DNA from: JAPWJZ01 sp964575605
GTDB lineage: Bacteria; Pseudomonadota; Alphaproteobacteria; Micavibrionales; UBA2020
Assembly (NCBI GenBank): GCA_964575605.1
Contig: CAZNRN010000011.1
Location: forward strand, 48,246-112,245
Direction: 5' to 3'
DNA length: 64,000 nucleotides
In this document: positions 45,081 through 53,231 of the stretch, one piece after another
Layout: each line of letters begins with the position of its first letter
How positions within the stretch are numbered: the stretch's first letter is position 1
The notes under the pieces: model-generated
What the model was told of the DNA's origin: nothing
Database searches by the model: none
Seen by the model: the letters and a program-made list of their open reading frames with translations, nothing else
Program-made: the position numbers and the translations under genes

Positions 45081-45548
45081 TTACCGCCGCGGCCCTTTAA
45101 GCAACAACCCGCCGCAGGCCGTCAGCACAACACCGAAAAATCCCAGACATGCCGTCACCAACCAGTTGAGTGCGCCGTAATCTATGGTGGCGGTATCGGC
45201 TGAATCCCTTTGCAAATAGATTACCGTTACGCTGTCGCCTTTTTTGTGGTTGGCCTGGCTGTCGACAATTGAATCCTTGAATTCAACATCATGCCCGATG
45301 CTGTCCTGGAATTTCACCATGTAGCGGAATTTTTTGATGGTAACGGAGCCCTGCCCCTTGCGCTGCTCGGTCTCCAGTGTTTCGATGACGTCGGTGACTG
45401 TGCCTTGGGCGCGGAGGCCTTGTGTTACCAGTTCATAGGTATTTTTGGCCGCCCATGCCGCGCCGCACAGGAACAATATTCCCAACACGACAACGAAAAG
45501 CCCCGCCAGCGTACCTCCGCCGCCTTCCGCGCGGAAGTTGAGTTGCAT
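45081..45548 (-). CDS. DUF3592 membrane protein
   Basis: 155 residues with two transmembrane helices (about 13-34 and 127-147) flanking a soluble beta-rich section: LRAQGTVTDVIETLETEQRK, YMVKFQDSIGHDVEF and GDSVTVIYLQRDSADTATID are the DUF3592 pattern. The role of the family is unknown. It lies 1 base after the TerB-like gene on the same strand. Confidence 0.72.
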   Translation of the reverse strand: MQLNFRAEGGGGTLAGLFVVVLGILFLCGAAWAAKNTYELVTQGLRAQGTVTDVIETLETEQRKGQGSVTIKKFRYMVKFQDSIGHDVEFKDSIVDSQANHKKGDSVTVIYLQRDSADTATIDYGALNWLVTACLGFFGVVLTACGGLLLKGPRR

Positions 45549-45549
45549 A

Positions 45550-46059
45550 TTACAAACCCATGCGGTTGATGAGATAACGCATCATCAGGCGGAACTTGCT
45601 TTCCTTCGGCTGCGCTTCGGCAAGCGCCTTCAATTCGGCAGCGGCGCGTTTCTGGCCCAGAATGGCCTGCGTATCTGCGAAATATTGTTTGACGTCGGAC
45701 GGACGGACGTTGCCCGTTGCGGCCAGCTTCGTCAGCACGGCTTCCTCCCCCGGCTCCAGATCATCGTCGGATTCAGCAAGCAAAGTCCCGAAGTGGAATA
45801 TGATAGCGCGGTCTTCCTTGTCCGTGACGCGCTCCAGAAGGGCATTCAAGTCCGTATTCTGCGCGACCATGTCTTCGCCGAGCGTCAGACGCTGGTCCGC
45901 GCTCAGGCCTTTCAGCGTAGCAAGCGCGTTGTTGATGAAGGCGATTTCGGGGTCTTCGATCTGCCCGTCCGATTTCGCCAGCGCGATAATGCAGCGCCAC
46001 ATATGAAAGGTGCTGTCGCTGACGGCGGTGATGTCGCTGCTTTGGACGCTTTCGGCCAT
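45550..46059 (-). CDS. TerB-like helical protein
   Basis: 169 residues from the ATG at 46059. All-helical, with WRCIIALAKSDGQIEDPEIAFINNALATLKGLSADQRLTLGEDM followed by a second repeat (AIIFHFGTLLAESDDDLEPGEEAVL), which fits the two metal-binding half-repeats (D-G-x-x-x-x-E) of the TerB/DjlA superfamily. Such proteins have been tied to tellurite resistance and envelope stress. A frame extending to 46119 lacks a site. Confidence 0.6.
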   Translation of the reverse strand: MAESVQSSDITAVSDSTFHMWRCIIALAKSDGQIEDPEIAFINNALATLKGLSADQRLTLGEDMVAQNTDLNALLERVTDKEDRAIIFHFGTLLAESDDDLEPGEEAVLTKLAATGNVRPSDVKQYFADTQAILGQKRAAAELKALAEAQPKESKFRLMMRYLINRMGL

Positions 46060-46200
46060 GGCAATTCCCCTGTTGAAAATACTGCCAACAAGCCTACACA
46101 GCGTCCCCCGCCATGACAAGGAACCCTGCGCCGGTTATGGCAAGCAATTGCGGAAAAACGTCATATTTCAAGGCGACTTTTTCGGCTATCCTGTAGCGCG

Positions 46201-47763
46201 ATGAAAAAGACGGAAAATATCGGCGCGGCCGCCCTCCTCCTCGGGTCCAGCATTTTGCTCTCCCGCATTCTGGGGTATGTGCGCGAAATGCTGCTGGCCT
46301 ATAAATTCGGCGCGACGCCGACGACAGATGCCTTTTATGCAGCGTTTCAAATTCCGGACCTACTGAACTATTTCCTCGCGGGCGGGGCGCTCTCGATCGC
46401 CTTTATTCCGCTCTATAACAAAATACAGGCGAAGGACGGCGAAAAAGCCGCGAACCGCCTGATGGCGAACGTACTGGGCATGATGGGCGCGATTGCGATT
46501 GTCGCGACCGCGATTTTGTGGTGGCGCGCCGAAGGGCTGGTACGCTTCCAGTTCCCGAAGTTCGATGATACGACAACGGCGCTGACAGTGCAGCTGACGC
46601 GCATTGTGTTACCGGCGCAGATATTCTTTATCACCGGCGGCATTTTGCAGGCCGTGCTTCTGGCTCATCGGAGTTTCCAGGCGGCAGCGCTGGCGCCCCT
46701 CATTTACAACGCCTGCACTATTCTGGGGGGATGGTTTCTGTACCCGGTCTGCGGCATCGAGGGCTTTGCCTTCGGCACGCTGGCAGGCGCGGTGCTGGGG
46801 CCCTTCCTGATGCCCCTGCTTTATTGCCGCGGGAATATTCCTGTCCGCCTGAAGTTCAAGCCGACGGATAAAAAATTTCTGCTGTACCTTGGATTGGCGC
46901 TGCCGTTGATGCTGGGGCAGACCCTGCTGACCGTCGACGAATGGTACGAGCGCTGGTTCGGCGCGTTGCTGGAGGCTGGTTCGGTTGCGCAACTTTCCTT
47001 CGCGCGAAAATTAATGCTGGTGCCGATTGCCGTCATCGGGCAGGCAATTGGTGCGGCGGCATTGCCGACCTTGTCGAAACTCTATGCAGAGGGCAAGACG
47101 AAGGAACTGGACAAGACACTGCTGCAGACCTTGCAGACAGGACTGGCTCTGGCGGTGCTTGCGGGCGCGGCCTTCTTTACGATTGCCGAGCCTGCGGTGA
47201 GGCTGGTGTACCAGCATGGTGCGTTCGACGCCCACAGCGCGGGGATTGTCGGCATGCTGGCGGCGCTGCTGGCGTTTGCCATACCGGCATGGATTATCCA
47301 GCAGATTGCCGTGCGGTCTTTTTACGCACGTGGCGATACCCTGCGGCCGATGATTTTGGGCACGCTGATCTGCCTTGGCGTTATTCCCGTTTACATGTAC
47401 CTGTCGGATGCTTATGGCGTCAGCGGGCTGGCACTGGCGGGGGCGATTGCCATGACGATAAATGCCCTGATGACGCTGGCATGCGCGCGCAAGTGGCATG
47501 GCGCACCGCACCTAATGCCGCTGTTGCAGACGCTGGGCACGACATTGCTGGTAGCGGTGCCCTCGGCAGGGCTTGCCATTTTCGCTGTGCGGGAGCGGGC
47601 GCTGATGCTGCCGCTGGAGGGTTTTAGCGTGAAACTCGTGGCGCTGGCCGATATGGCGGCCGCAGGCGCGGCCTTTGCCATTATCGCCCTTCCCGCCATC
47701 TGGCTGTTCGGCGAGGAAGGCCTGCGGCAATACCTTAAAAGGCTTGTTTTAAAGGTCTTTTAG
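46201..47763 (+). CDS. murJ: Lipid II flippase MurJ
   Basis: 520 residues with about fourteen transmembrane helices. The opening LLGSSILLSRILGYVREMLLAYKFGATPTTDAFYAAFQIPDLLNYFLAGGALSIAFIPLY is the MurJ/MviN signature, including the Arg residues of the central cavity. It flips lipid-linked peptidoglycan precursor to the periplasm. It is the head of a rightward group with the TSUP permease and ubiE. Confidence 0.96.
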   Translation: MKKTENIGAAALLLGSSILLSRILGYVREMLLAYKFGATPTTDAFYAAFQIPDLLNYFLAGGALSIAFIPLYNKIQAKDGEKAANRLMANVLGMMGAIAIVATAILWWRAEGLVRFQFPKFDDTTTALTVQLTRIVLPAQIFFITGGILQAVLLAHRSFQAAALAPLIYNACTILGGWFLYPVCGIEGFAFGTLAGAVLGPFLMPLLYCRGNIPVRLKFKPTDKKFLLYLGLALPLMLGQTLLTVDEWYERWFGALLEAGSVAQLSFARKLMLVPIAVIGQAIGAAALPTLSKLYAEGKTKELDKTLLQTLQTGLALAVLAGAAFFTIAEPAVRLVYQHGAFDAHSAGIVGMLAALLAFAIPAWIIQQIAVRSFYARGDTLRPMILGTLICLGVIPVYMYLSDAYGVSGLALAGAIAMTINALMTLACARKWHGAPHLMPLLQTLGTTLLVAVPSAGLAIFAVRERALMLPLEGFSVKLVALADMAAAGAAFAIIALPAIWLFGEEGLRQYLKRLVLKVF

Positions 47764-47779
47764 CGATAATCTCCGCGTC

Positions 47780-48529
47780 ATGATTACTAACGAACTGCTT
47801 TTATTCATTGGTGCGGGTTTCGTGGCGCAGCTGATCGACGGCTCGCTCGGGATGGCCTATGGCGTTACGGCGTCAAGTTTGCTGCTAAGCCTCGGGTTGC
47901 CCCCCGCATCTGTCAGTGCGACGGTACATGCCGCGGAATGTTTTGCGACGGGTGCTTCGGCTGCTTCCCACCATATTTTCGGCAATGTGAAGAAAAAGCT
48001 GTTCAAGAAACTGGTTTTCCCCGGCATGGCGGGCGCGGTGATCGGCGCCTATATCCTGACGCAGCTCGATGGCGAGAAAATCAAGCCCTATATCGCGGCT
48101 TACCTGCTGGTGATGGGTGGTATCATTATCCTGAAAGCCTTCAAGAAAATCCCGCCCAAGGAAGTGACCAAACATGTGCGCCCGCTGGGCTTCTTCGGCG
48201 CCTTCATCGACACCATCGGCGGCGGCGGATGGGGGCCGATTGTGGCCTCGAACCTCGTCGCGCGCGGCAACGACCCGCGCGAAACCGTTGGCAGCGTGAA
48301 CGCGGCGGAATTTTTCGTGACGCTGGCGGGATCGGTCACCTTCTTCCTGACCATCGGCATCACGAATTACGAAGCCATCGTTGGCCTTGCCATCGGCGGG
48401 GTGCTGGCTGCGCCCATTGCGGCTTACCTGTGCAAACGCATTCCCATCAAGCCGTTTATGGTCGGCGTTGGCGTGCTGGTGATCATCGTCAGCCTTCGTA
48501 CAATCTTCAAGGCCGTGGGGTGGTTATGA
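47780..48529 (+). CDS. TSUP (TauE/SafE) family permease
   Basis: 249 residues with about eight hydrophobic helices. GFVAQLIDGSLGMAYGVTASSLLLSLGLPPASVSATVHAAE and the matching second half GFFGAFIDTIGGGGWGPIVASNLV are the two TSUP motifs. Members export sulfite, sulfoacetate or other organic sulfur anions; the substrate here is not known. The stop overlaps the ubiE start (ATGA). Confidence 0.9.
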   Translation: MITNELLLFIGAGFVAQLIDGSLGMAYGVTASSLLLSLGLPPASVSATVHAAECFATGASAASHHIFGNVKKKLFKKLVFPGMAGAVIGAYILTQLDGEKIKPYIAAYLLVMGGIIILKAFKKIPPKEVTKHVRPLGFFGAFIDTIGGGGWGPIVASNLVARGNDPRETVGSVNAAEFFVTLAGSVTFFLTIGITNYEAIVGLAIGGVLAAPIAAYLCKRIPIKPFMVGVGVLVIIVSLRTIFKAVGWL

Positions 48530-49281
48530 GTGAACGTAATCGCGAAAAAGACTGGTTCGGCTACAAGCGCGTGAACCCGCGCGAGAAAACCAAGCTGGTG
48601 ACCGATGTCTTCGACAGCGTCGCGGATAAATACGACCTGATGAACGATTTGATGTCGGGCGGCATCCATCGCCTGTGGAAGAACCGTTTCGTGCAGTTGA
48701 TGTCGCCCCGCGCCACGCGCTCGCTGCTGGATGTGGCAGGCGGTACTGGCGATATCGCCTTCCGCTACCGCGCGCGCGCGGGCGAAGGCGCAAAAATAAC
48801 CGTCTGCGACCTGAACAAGGAAATGCTGAAGGTCGGCAAGGCGCGCGCCATCGACCGCGGTTACCTGAAAGGCTTTGACTGGGTGACGGGCAATGCCGAA
48901 AGCCTGCCGTTCGGCGAGCGGCAGTTTAACCTATATTCCATCGCCTTCGGCCTGCGCAACGTAACACATATCGACGATGCACTGGCCGAGGCTTACCGCG
49001 TACTGAAACCGGGCGGACAGTTTTTCTGCCTCGAGTTCAGCCATGTCAAGAACCCGGCGCTTCGCAAGGCTTATGACGCCTGGTCATTCAACGTCATCCC
49101 CGCAATAGGTGAAAAAGTGACGAAAGACCGCGAGAGCTACCAGTACCTTGTGGAGAGCATCCGCCAGTTCCCGAAGCAGGCAGAGCTGGCTTCGCGCCTT
49201 GAAACTGCCGGTTTTGAAAAAGTACGCGTCATCAACCTTTCGGGCGGCATCGCCGCGATCCATACAGGCGTCAGGTTGTGA
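48526..49281 (+). CDS. ubiE: Ubiquinone/menaquinone C-methyltransferase UbiE
   Basis: 251 residues from the ATG overlapping the permease stop. Signature sequences: VFDSVADKYDLMNDLMSGGIHRLWK, LLDVAGGTGDIAF (SAM motif I, 68-80), FNLYSIAFGLRNVTHIDDALAEAYRVLKPGG, and ESIRQFPKQAELASRLETAGFEKVRVINLSGGIAAIHTG. It methylates the quinone ring. The usual alphaproteobacterial neighbour ubiB is not here; an unknown gene follows with a GTGA overlap. Confidence 0.96.
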   Translation: MSERNREKDWFGYKRVNPREKTKLVTDVFDSVADKYDLMNDLMSGGIHRLWKNRFVQLMSPRATRSLLDVAGGTGDIAFRYRARAGEGAKITVCDLNKEMLKVGKARAIDRGYLKGFDWVTGNAESLPFGERQFNLYSIAFGLRNVTHIDDALAEAYRVLKPGGQFFCLEFSHVKNPALRKAYDAWSFNVIPAIGEKVTKDRESYQYLVESIRQFPKQAELASRLETAGFEKVRVINLSGGIAAIHTGVRL

Positions 49282-50009
49282 GCATCTTGCTCTGGCATGC
49301 CTCCGGCACCGGCGAAAACGACGGTGTGCTGCGCGCGATACTTGCCGAAGGCGTTAAGAAAGAATTCTGCAATAACGACAAGAATATGCAGACGCAGGGG
49401 ATTTTCTTTACCGCCTCAAAGCCTTGGGCCACTGCTTATGCGGAACGGCTGCAGGACCCGCGCCATCTTTACCGCCGTAGCGGAAAGCCTTTCGTCGTTG
49501 CTGCCGCTTTTGCGCCCTCGGATGACTGGGATCTAGATTACGAATTAAGCCACGCCGAGGCGCTCGCTTACCTTAAAAAGCAAAAGCTGAATGACTTTCC
49601 CGCGGAAAAACTGCGCGTGACTGTGCGCAAGAAGCATATGCCATCGCTCCATGCTGATACGTCAGCACCCGAAGATGTTCTGGCCGACTGGATTTTGACG
49701 TCGGCCAGCGCACAAGATGCCGGGGTCACCCTCTCCTTCCGCAACCTGTTAAAAGATTCCACGCCGAAAATCACGCTTGGCTGGTGTGGCGCCGTCGAGG
49801 GCGCAGAGCCGCAAAGCGGTTCGCTGGCCTGCGTGATTGAACAACTGGCACATCATTACCGCGCACAAAACCCTGCGGCATTCTGTAATCATATCGCCGC
49901 CGAAGTCCCAAAAGGCGAAATCGCCCTGAAATATACAGGCGCAAATGCCTTGCCCGTCACCGATGCCGAAGTAAAAGACGGCATTTGGAAGAAAGCCATG
50001 CTGCGTTAA
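49278..50009 (+). CDS. Protein of unknown function after ubiE
   Basis: 243 residues starting at GTG overlapping the ubiE stop. It begins SILLWHASGTGENDGVLRAILAEGVKKEF and has QGIFFTASKPWATAYAERLQ, a pattern seen in small ADP-ribosyltransferase-like or DUF proteins that read H-A/G-T ... Y/F-F-T-x-S (for example DUF952/RNA 2'-phosphotransferase-like folds). No active site can be proven. The second half is mixed and has no motif. Soluble; no signal peptide. Confidence 0.5.
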   Translation: MSILLWHASGTGENDGVLRAILAEGVKKEFCNNDKNMQTQGIFFTASKPWATAYAERLQDPRHLYRRSGKPFVVAAAFAPSDDWDLDYELSHAEALAYLKKQKLNDFPAEKLRVTVRKKHMPSLHADTSAPEDVLADWILTSASAQDAGVTLSFRNLLKDSTPKITLGWCGAVEGAEPQSGSLACVIEQLAHHYRAQNPAAFCNHIAAEVPKGEIALKYTGANALPVTDAEVKDGIWKKAMLR

Positions 50010-50115
50010 AAAATGGGGGACGCCGGAGGGTATATCCCCCGGGCGTCCCCATGTGGTCCAGCAGTTTGCGGAGAGACAGGCAGGCTGGAATTCAAGTGGC
50101 TACGGTAAAAGCGCA

Positions 50116-50553
50116 TCAGCGGAGCGCCATGCTGAAATTCTTTGGCACATTAAACATGCCGTGCAGGAAAGATTCAGCGTATCCTCCCTCGATAAAGCGG
50201 ATGCAGACGTCCGCGAAACCCAGGCAGAAACCGCTGTCGTCTTTTTTTGCGGCGCGGTCGCGAAGATAGGCGTAAATGATGATCGGGTTCGTCAGGCTGA
50301 CGGCGGCGACATAGTTGCCGTAGATCCACCTGTCTGCGCCGCCGTGGACGAGGCAATTGTAAAGCCCGCGCAATTCCGCCGCACCCGCGCCGAACTGGCG
50401 CAAAACCGATTTGATCGCGGGGTCTTCGACCGCCAACATCACCAGTTCGTCGAGCGCCTTGTCGGCCTCGCGCGCTTCTGCTGCGCGGCTAAGGCTGCGG
50501 GTGTGGTGGCGCAGCAGGAAATTTCGCAGGATAGGCACTTTTTTCTCGATCAT
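50116..50553 (-). CDS. Helical protein of unknown function
   Basis: 145 residues, mostly helical, with ELRGLYNCLVHGGADRWIYGNYVAAVSLTNPIIIYAYLRD and GFADVCIRFIEGGYAESFLHGM. No membrane helix is certain. It overlaps the upstream hydrolase gene by 65 bases in another frame, so the two are translated from one message. It is the last gene of the leftward group that begins with the graspetide precursor, if that group is one operon. Confidence 0.55.
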   Translation of the reverse strand: MIEKKVPILRNFLLRHHTRSLSRAAEAREADKALDELVMLAVEDPAIKSVLRQFGAGAAELRGLYNCLVHGGADRWIYGNYVAAVSLTNPIIIYAYLRDRAAKKDDSGFCLGFADVCIRFIEGGYAESFLHGMFNVPKNFSMALR

Positions 50554-51619
50554 TTCTTTTCCCCCTTTTGTTTTTTACTTCTCCGCGGTGGAAGCCGCCG
50601 TCGATGCGCTTGCCATAGGCCTCTTTTTCCATGTCACCGTGCGCACCGATAGGCGCCAGCAGTTGGCCAACCTCCAGCCGTGCGGTGCGGCGCAGGGCGT
50701 TGACGAGCCCGTGAAGGACGACCTTTGAAAAGGCGTTATGCTCGTCATCACAAGTCAGGTAATGGGGCAATTCGTGGTTGCTGCGCAGTTTCAGGCGCTT
50801 CGGCAGCAGGGGCTTGATTTCGCGCCTTTCCATGCCGCCATCGGCGCTTTTGAGCCTGTCCCAAAGTTTCCGCCCCGTGCCCGCCGTTACCAGAAGGCTG
50901 CGGTCCGACAGCTTGCGGATGGAAAGTTCTTCTGAATGACGGCCATTAAAAAGGCGGCTCAATGGCCGCCATATGCGATTTTTTAACCGGACCGCAAGGT
51001 CGTTGGACCCCGCGAGGTATAGCGTCGTGAACCTGTCAGGCTCGCGGCTCGGCCGCGATACGGTGGCCATGGATATCAGGACGATTTCGCCCAGCAGGTG
51101 CTGCGCCCGCTCCGCCTTGTATCCCGCCTGTACCATCATTTTCAGGGTGGCGTTATGCATTTCCTGCGCGAAAACAGTCCCGGCACTGTAGCCGACAAAT
51201 GTCAGGTTCCGCAGTTTCGCCGCGGCTTCTTCCTCGGGTAATGGTTTTCCGTCCTTGACGACAAGCGGCATGATCAGCGCTGCCGCCATTTCCTGCGCCG
51301 CGCGGCTGAACACCCTGCCGGGTCGGCCGTTATAGGCCAGGAGGTTGAAGATATTCGAAAGCCCGCCATGCGACATCCCGATTATCTGTGGCGGTTTTTC
51401 GCCATGGCGCGTCAACAGGCTGTCGATTTCCTTGAGACCTTCGGCGACGCCATCGTGATGTTTGTCAGTGGTGAAAATGCCGGGAAGAAAAATAACTGTG
51501 GGCTGGTCGGCACGGATGCCGGAAATATCTGCCTCTACCAATTCCCGCCCCTTGCCGGCGGAAGGCCAGAACCACAATTTCGCCATGCCGCGTTTCGCAC
51601 CCCCGTACGTCGTTTGCAT
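50489..51619 (-). CDS. Alpha/beta-hydrolase-like protein with two GxSxG motifs
   Basis: 376 residues if started at the ATG at 51619; a TTG at 51745 or an ATG at 51586 are alternatives. PTVIFLPGIFT (41-50) is the oxyanion strand-loop of alpha/beta hydrolases. GMSHG (Ser83) is the nucleophile elbow expected after helix 3, and GYSAG (Ser145) is a second GxSxG, so which serine acts is not clear. A His near the end (DDEHNAF) may complete the triad. The C-terminus is basic. It follows the ATP-grasp gene after 137 bases on the same strand and could be an esterase or peptidase of that locus; this is inference. Confidence 0.6.
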   Translation of the reverse strand: MQTTYGGAKRGMAKLWFWPSAGKGRELVEADISGIRADQPTVIFLPGIFTTDKHHDGVAEGLKEIDSLLTRHGEKPPQIIGMSHGGLSNIFNLLAYNGRPGRVFSRAAQEMAAALIMPLVVKDGKPLPEEEAAAKLRNLTFVGYSAGTVFAQEMHNATLKMMVQAGYKAERAQHLLGEIVLISMATVSRPSREPDRFTTLYLAGSNDLAVRLKNRIWRPLSRLFNGRHSEELSIRKLSDRSLLVTAGTGRKLWDRLKSADGGMERREIKPLLPKRLKLRSNHELPHYLTCDDEHNAFSKVVLHGLVNALRRTARLEVGQLLAPIGAHGDMEKEAYGKRIDGGFHRGEVKNKRGKRNDREKSAYPAKFPAAPPHPQP

Positions 51620-51756
51620 CAAGCGAACCCAGAATAGAAAGAAATCCGCAGCGCTCCGAAAAAAATTTGAAATTTGCGTTAAAGCCCAATAAAACGCAAC
51701 ATTCTGATTTTTCTTAACGTTCAAAAATCTTGTTGCGGCGCACAAGAAAGGGGGAA

Positions 51757-52641
51757 TCAGGGCTTCGGTGCCGCTGTTTTGAGCGCGTCTTGCAGCAACG
51801 CAAGTCGCTCCATCCTGCGCAACCCCAGCACCATCGCATCGGACAGTCTCCCGCCAGCGGCATCATCATAGCCCGTGAACATCGGCATGGTGTTGATTTC
51901 CAGGAATTTCAGCTTTCCGGTCACCGTATCCGATTTCAGGTCCGCGGCGGCGTAATCAAGACCCATCCTGTCGGTAAGCACTTTCATGGCAGCGACGAGG
52001 TCGGCGGGCGGCTCGACCTCTTTCATCGTAAATTCTTTATCGACGCGATAATCGATCACAGCGCTGTTGATTTCGAAGGCGAAGAAATGCTCTCCCACGC
52101 GGAACAGACGCAGTTCGGGGTATTTCAATTTTTCCTGGATAATCCAAGGCTGGCCGCCGGTATCTTTCATTGTGTCCAGCGATCGCGTGTAATCGCCACC
52201 CGCGACGGGTTTGGCAATGTATGCGGATTTTTCAGCAAGACGGTTAAAGTCTGTCGCAATATACGTTTTAGGCACGTCGAAACCGGCTTCCTTCGCCCAC
52301 ACAAGCGCGCGGGGTTTGTTCATCTCCATCGCTTCATTTTTGCGATTAAGCAGACCGACCGCGGGGTTTGATTCCGCCCAGCCGCGGAAAGTGTCGAAAT
52401 AGGCAGCTTTCTGGCGGTTATCCTTGTCGCTGAACACGTCGTAGCGCATGAAAAGGCTGCTGCCCTTTGCGCTGAACGTCTCGCCGTTAATTGTGATATC
52501 GGGGCTGCCGGGTTCCCAGGAAACGGCTGGCGCGGGATCGCTATCGGTATGTATCACGCGATAGGGATGCCCGCGCCATTTCGCCGCATTCGCCAGGCGG
52601 GCGAGATTGTGGTCCTTGCTGCCGCCGACGATGAGGAGCAT
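51757..52641 (-). CDS. ATP-grasp ligase, probable graspetide (omega-ester) synthetase
   Basis: 294 residues. The pre-ATP-grasp part opens LLIVGGSKDHNLARLANAAKWRG. The ATP-grasp fold shows NKP-x-A (108-112) before GFDVPKTYIATDF, Lys144 in YIAKP, the hinge IIQE (167-170), LRLFRVGEHFFAFEI with the following IDYR (197-199), Asp234, and the metal ligands Glu248 and Asn250 in FLEINTMP. This is the layout of graspetide macrocyclases (MvdC/MvdD, plesiocin-type), which phosphorylate Glu/Asp side chains of a precursor and close esters with Thr/Ser. It starts 15 bases after the precursor gene, in the same operon. A RimK-like peptide ligase is the alternative. Confidence 0.85.
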   Translation of the reverse strand: MLLIVGGSKDHNLARLANAAKWRGHPYRVIHTDSDPAPAVSWEPGSPDITINGETFSAKGSSLFMRYDVFSDKDNRQKAAYFDTFRGWAESNPAVGLLNRKNEAMEMNKPRALVWAKEAGFDVPKTYIATDFNRLAEKSAYIAKPVAGGDYTRSLDTMKDTGGQPWIIQEKLKYPELRLFRVGEHFFAFEINSAVIDYRVDKEFTMKEVEPPADLVAAMKVLTDRMGLDYAAADLKSDTVTGKLKFLEINTMPMFTGYDDAAGGRLSDAMVLGLRRMERLALLQDALKTAAPKP

Positions 52642-52656
52642 TGAGCGCCTTTTTGG

Positions 52657-53046
52657 TTAGAAGCGGGGCTTGCGGCCTTCTTCGCCGACAGCCATGGTCG
52701 TCACGCGGCCCGGGGGCGTGCGCGGACGGTCTTCTTCGCCGATGGCAAGCGTGACGCTCGGGGAGCCGCGGCCGCCCTCTTCGCCCACTGCTTCGGTGCT
52801 GGGACGCGGACGGGGCGAACCTTCTTCGCCCATGGCCATCGTCGTGACGCCACCATCGAAATCATCATCGGGCAGCGGACGTTTGGCGGGCGTATCGCCA
52901 TCGACAAATTTCTCGAGCACGTCTTCTTCGGTCACGTCATGGCCGGCGTCGCGCGCCATGCCGGCGACAGCCTCTGCAAATGCGCGCGCCAGTTCGCCGT
53001 CGCTGCGCAGCGTATCGATGAAATCATCCATATCTTTCTTGGCCAT
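52657..53046 (-). CDS. Graspetide-type RiPP precursor with Nif11-like leader
   Basis: 129 residues from the ATG at 53046 (GAGGG eight bases upstream); a frame to 53145 is longer but leaderless upstream. Residues 6-47 (MDDFIDTLRSDGELARAF..., then EAVAGMARDAGHDVTEEDVLEKF) match a Nif11-like leader. After an acidic linker (about 48-66) come four core units: TTMAMGEE (68-75), STEAVGEE (83-90), VTLAIGEE (98-105), TTMAVGEE (116-123), separated by Gly/Pro/Arg/Ser linkers and ending GRKPRF. TT-x4-EE is the plesiocin-type core in which Thr hydroxyls are esterified to Glu. Not a normal structural protein: the repeats are strict while linkers vary. An ATP-grasp ligase gene follows at once. Confidence 0.85.
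   Translation of the reverse strand: MAKKDMDDFIDTLRSDGELARAFAEAVAGMARDAGHDVTEEDVLEKFVDGDTPAKRPLPDDDFDGGVTTMAMGEEGSPRPRPSTEAVGEEGGRGSPSVTLAIGEEDRPRTPPGRVTTMAVGEEGRKPRF
52678..52845 (-). repeat. Four core repeats of the graspetide precursor
   Basis: Minus-strand copies at 52822-52845, 52777-52800, 52732-52755 and 52678-52701, each 24 bases encoding (T/S/V)T-x-A-(M/V/I)-G-E-E. The first and last are nearly identical at DNA level; the middle two differ in the first residue (Ser, Val). Confidence 0.85.
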
Positions 53047-53088
53047 GAGTATTCCCTCTAGTGTTGTTAGTTGGTTTATGAATAAGGG

Positions 53089-53117
53089 ATAGTTACCATA
53101 GCGGGATGCCGGGTCAA
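53089..53117 (-). promoter_or_regulatory. Candidate promoter of the graspetide operon
   Basis: On the minus strand TTGACC (complement of 53112-53117), 17-base spacer, AACTAT (complement of 53089-53094), in an AT-rich gap, about 43 bases before the start codon. The -35 is good and the -10 weak, as expected for a regulated promoter. Confidence 0.45.
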
Positions 53118-53231
53118 GACAGAATTTTATGAATAATTTGTTCAAATATTTTATGGAATACTTATCTTTTCATAATTCTTAGTAAGAAGAGTGCGCCATG
53201 GCGAAGGCCGGGCTTACGGATGGGATGAGAC

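Noticed and set aside
50013..50051. GC-rich inverted repeat TGGGGGACGCC/GGGCGTCCCCA after the gene ending at 50009
   Set aside because: No T run follows on either strand, so it was not listed as a terminator; it may still be a weak rho-linked end.
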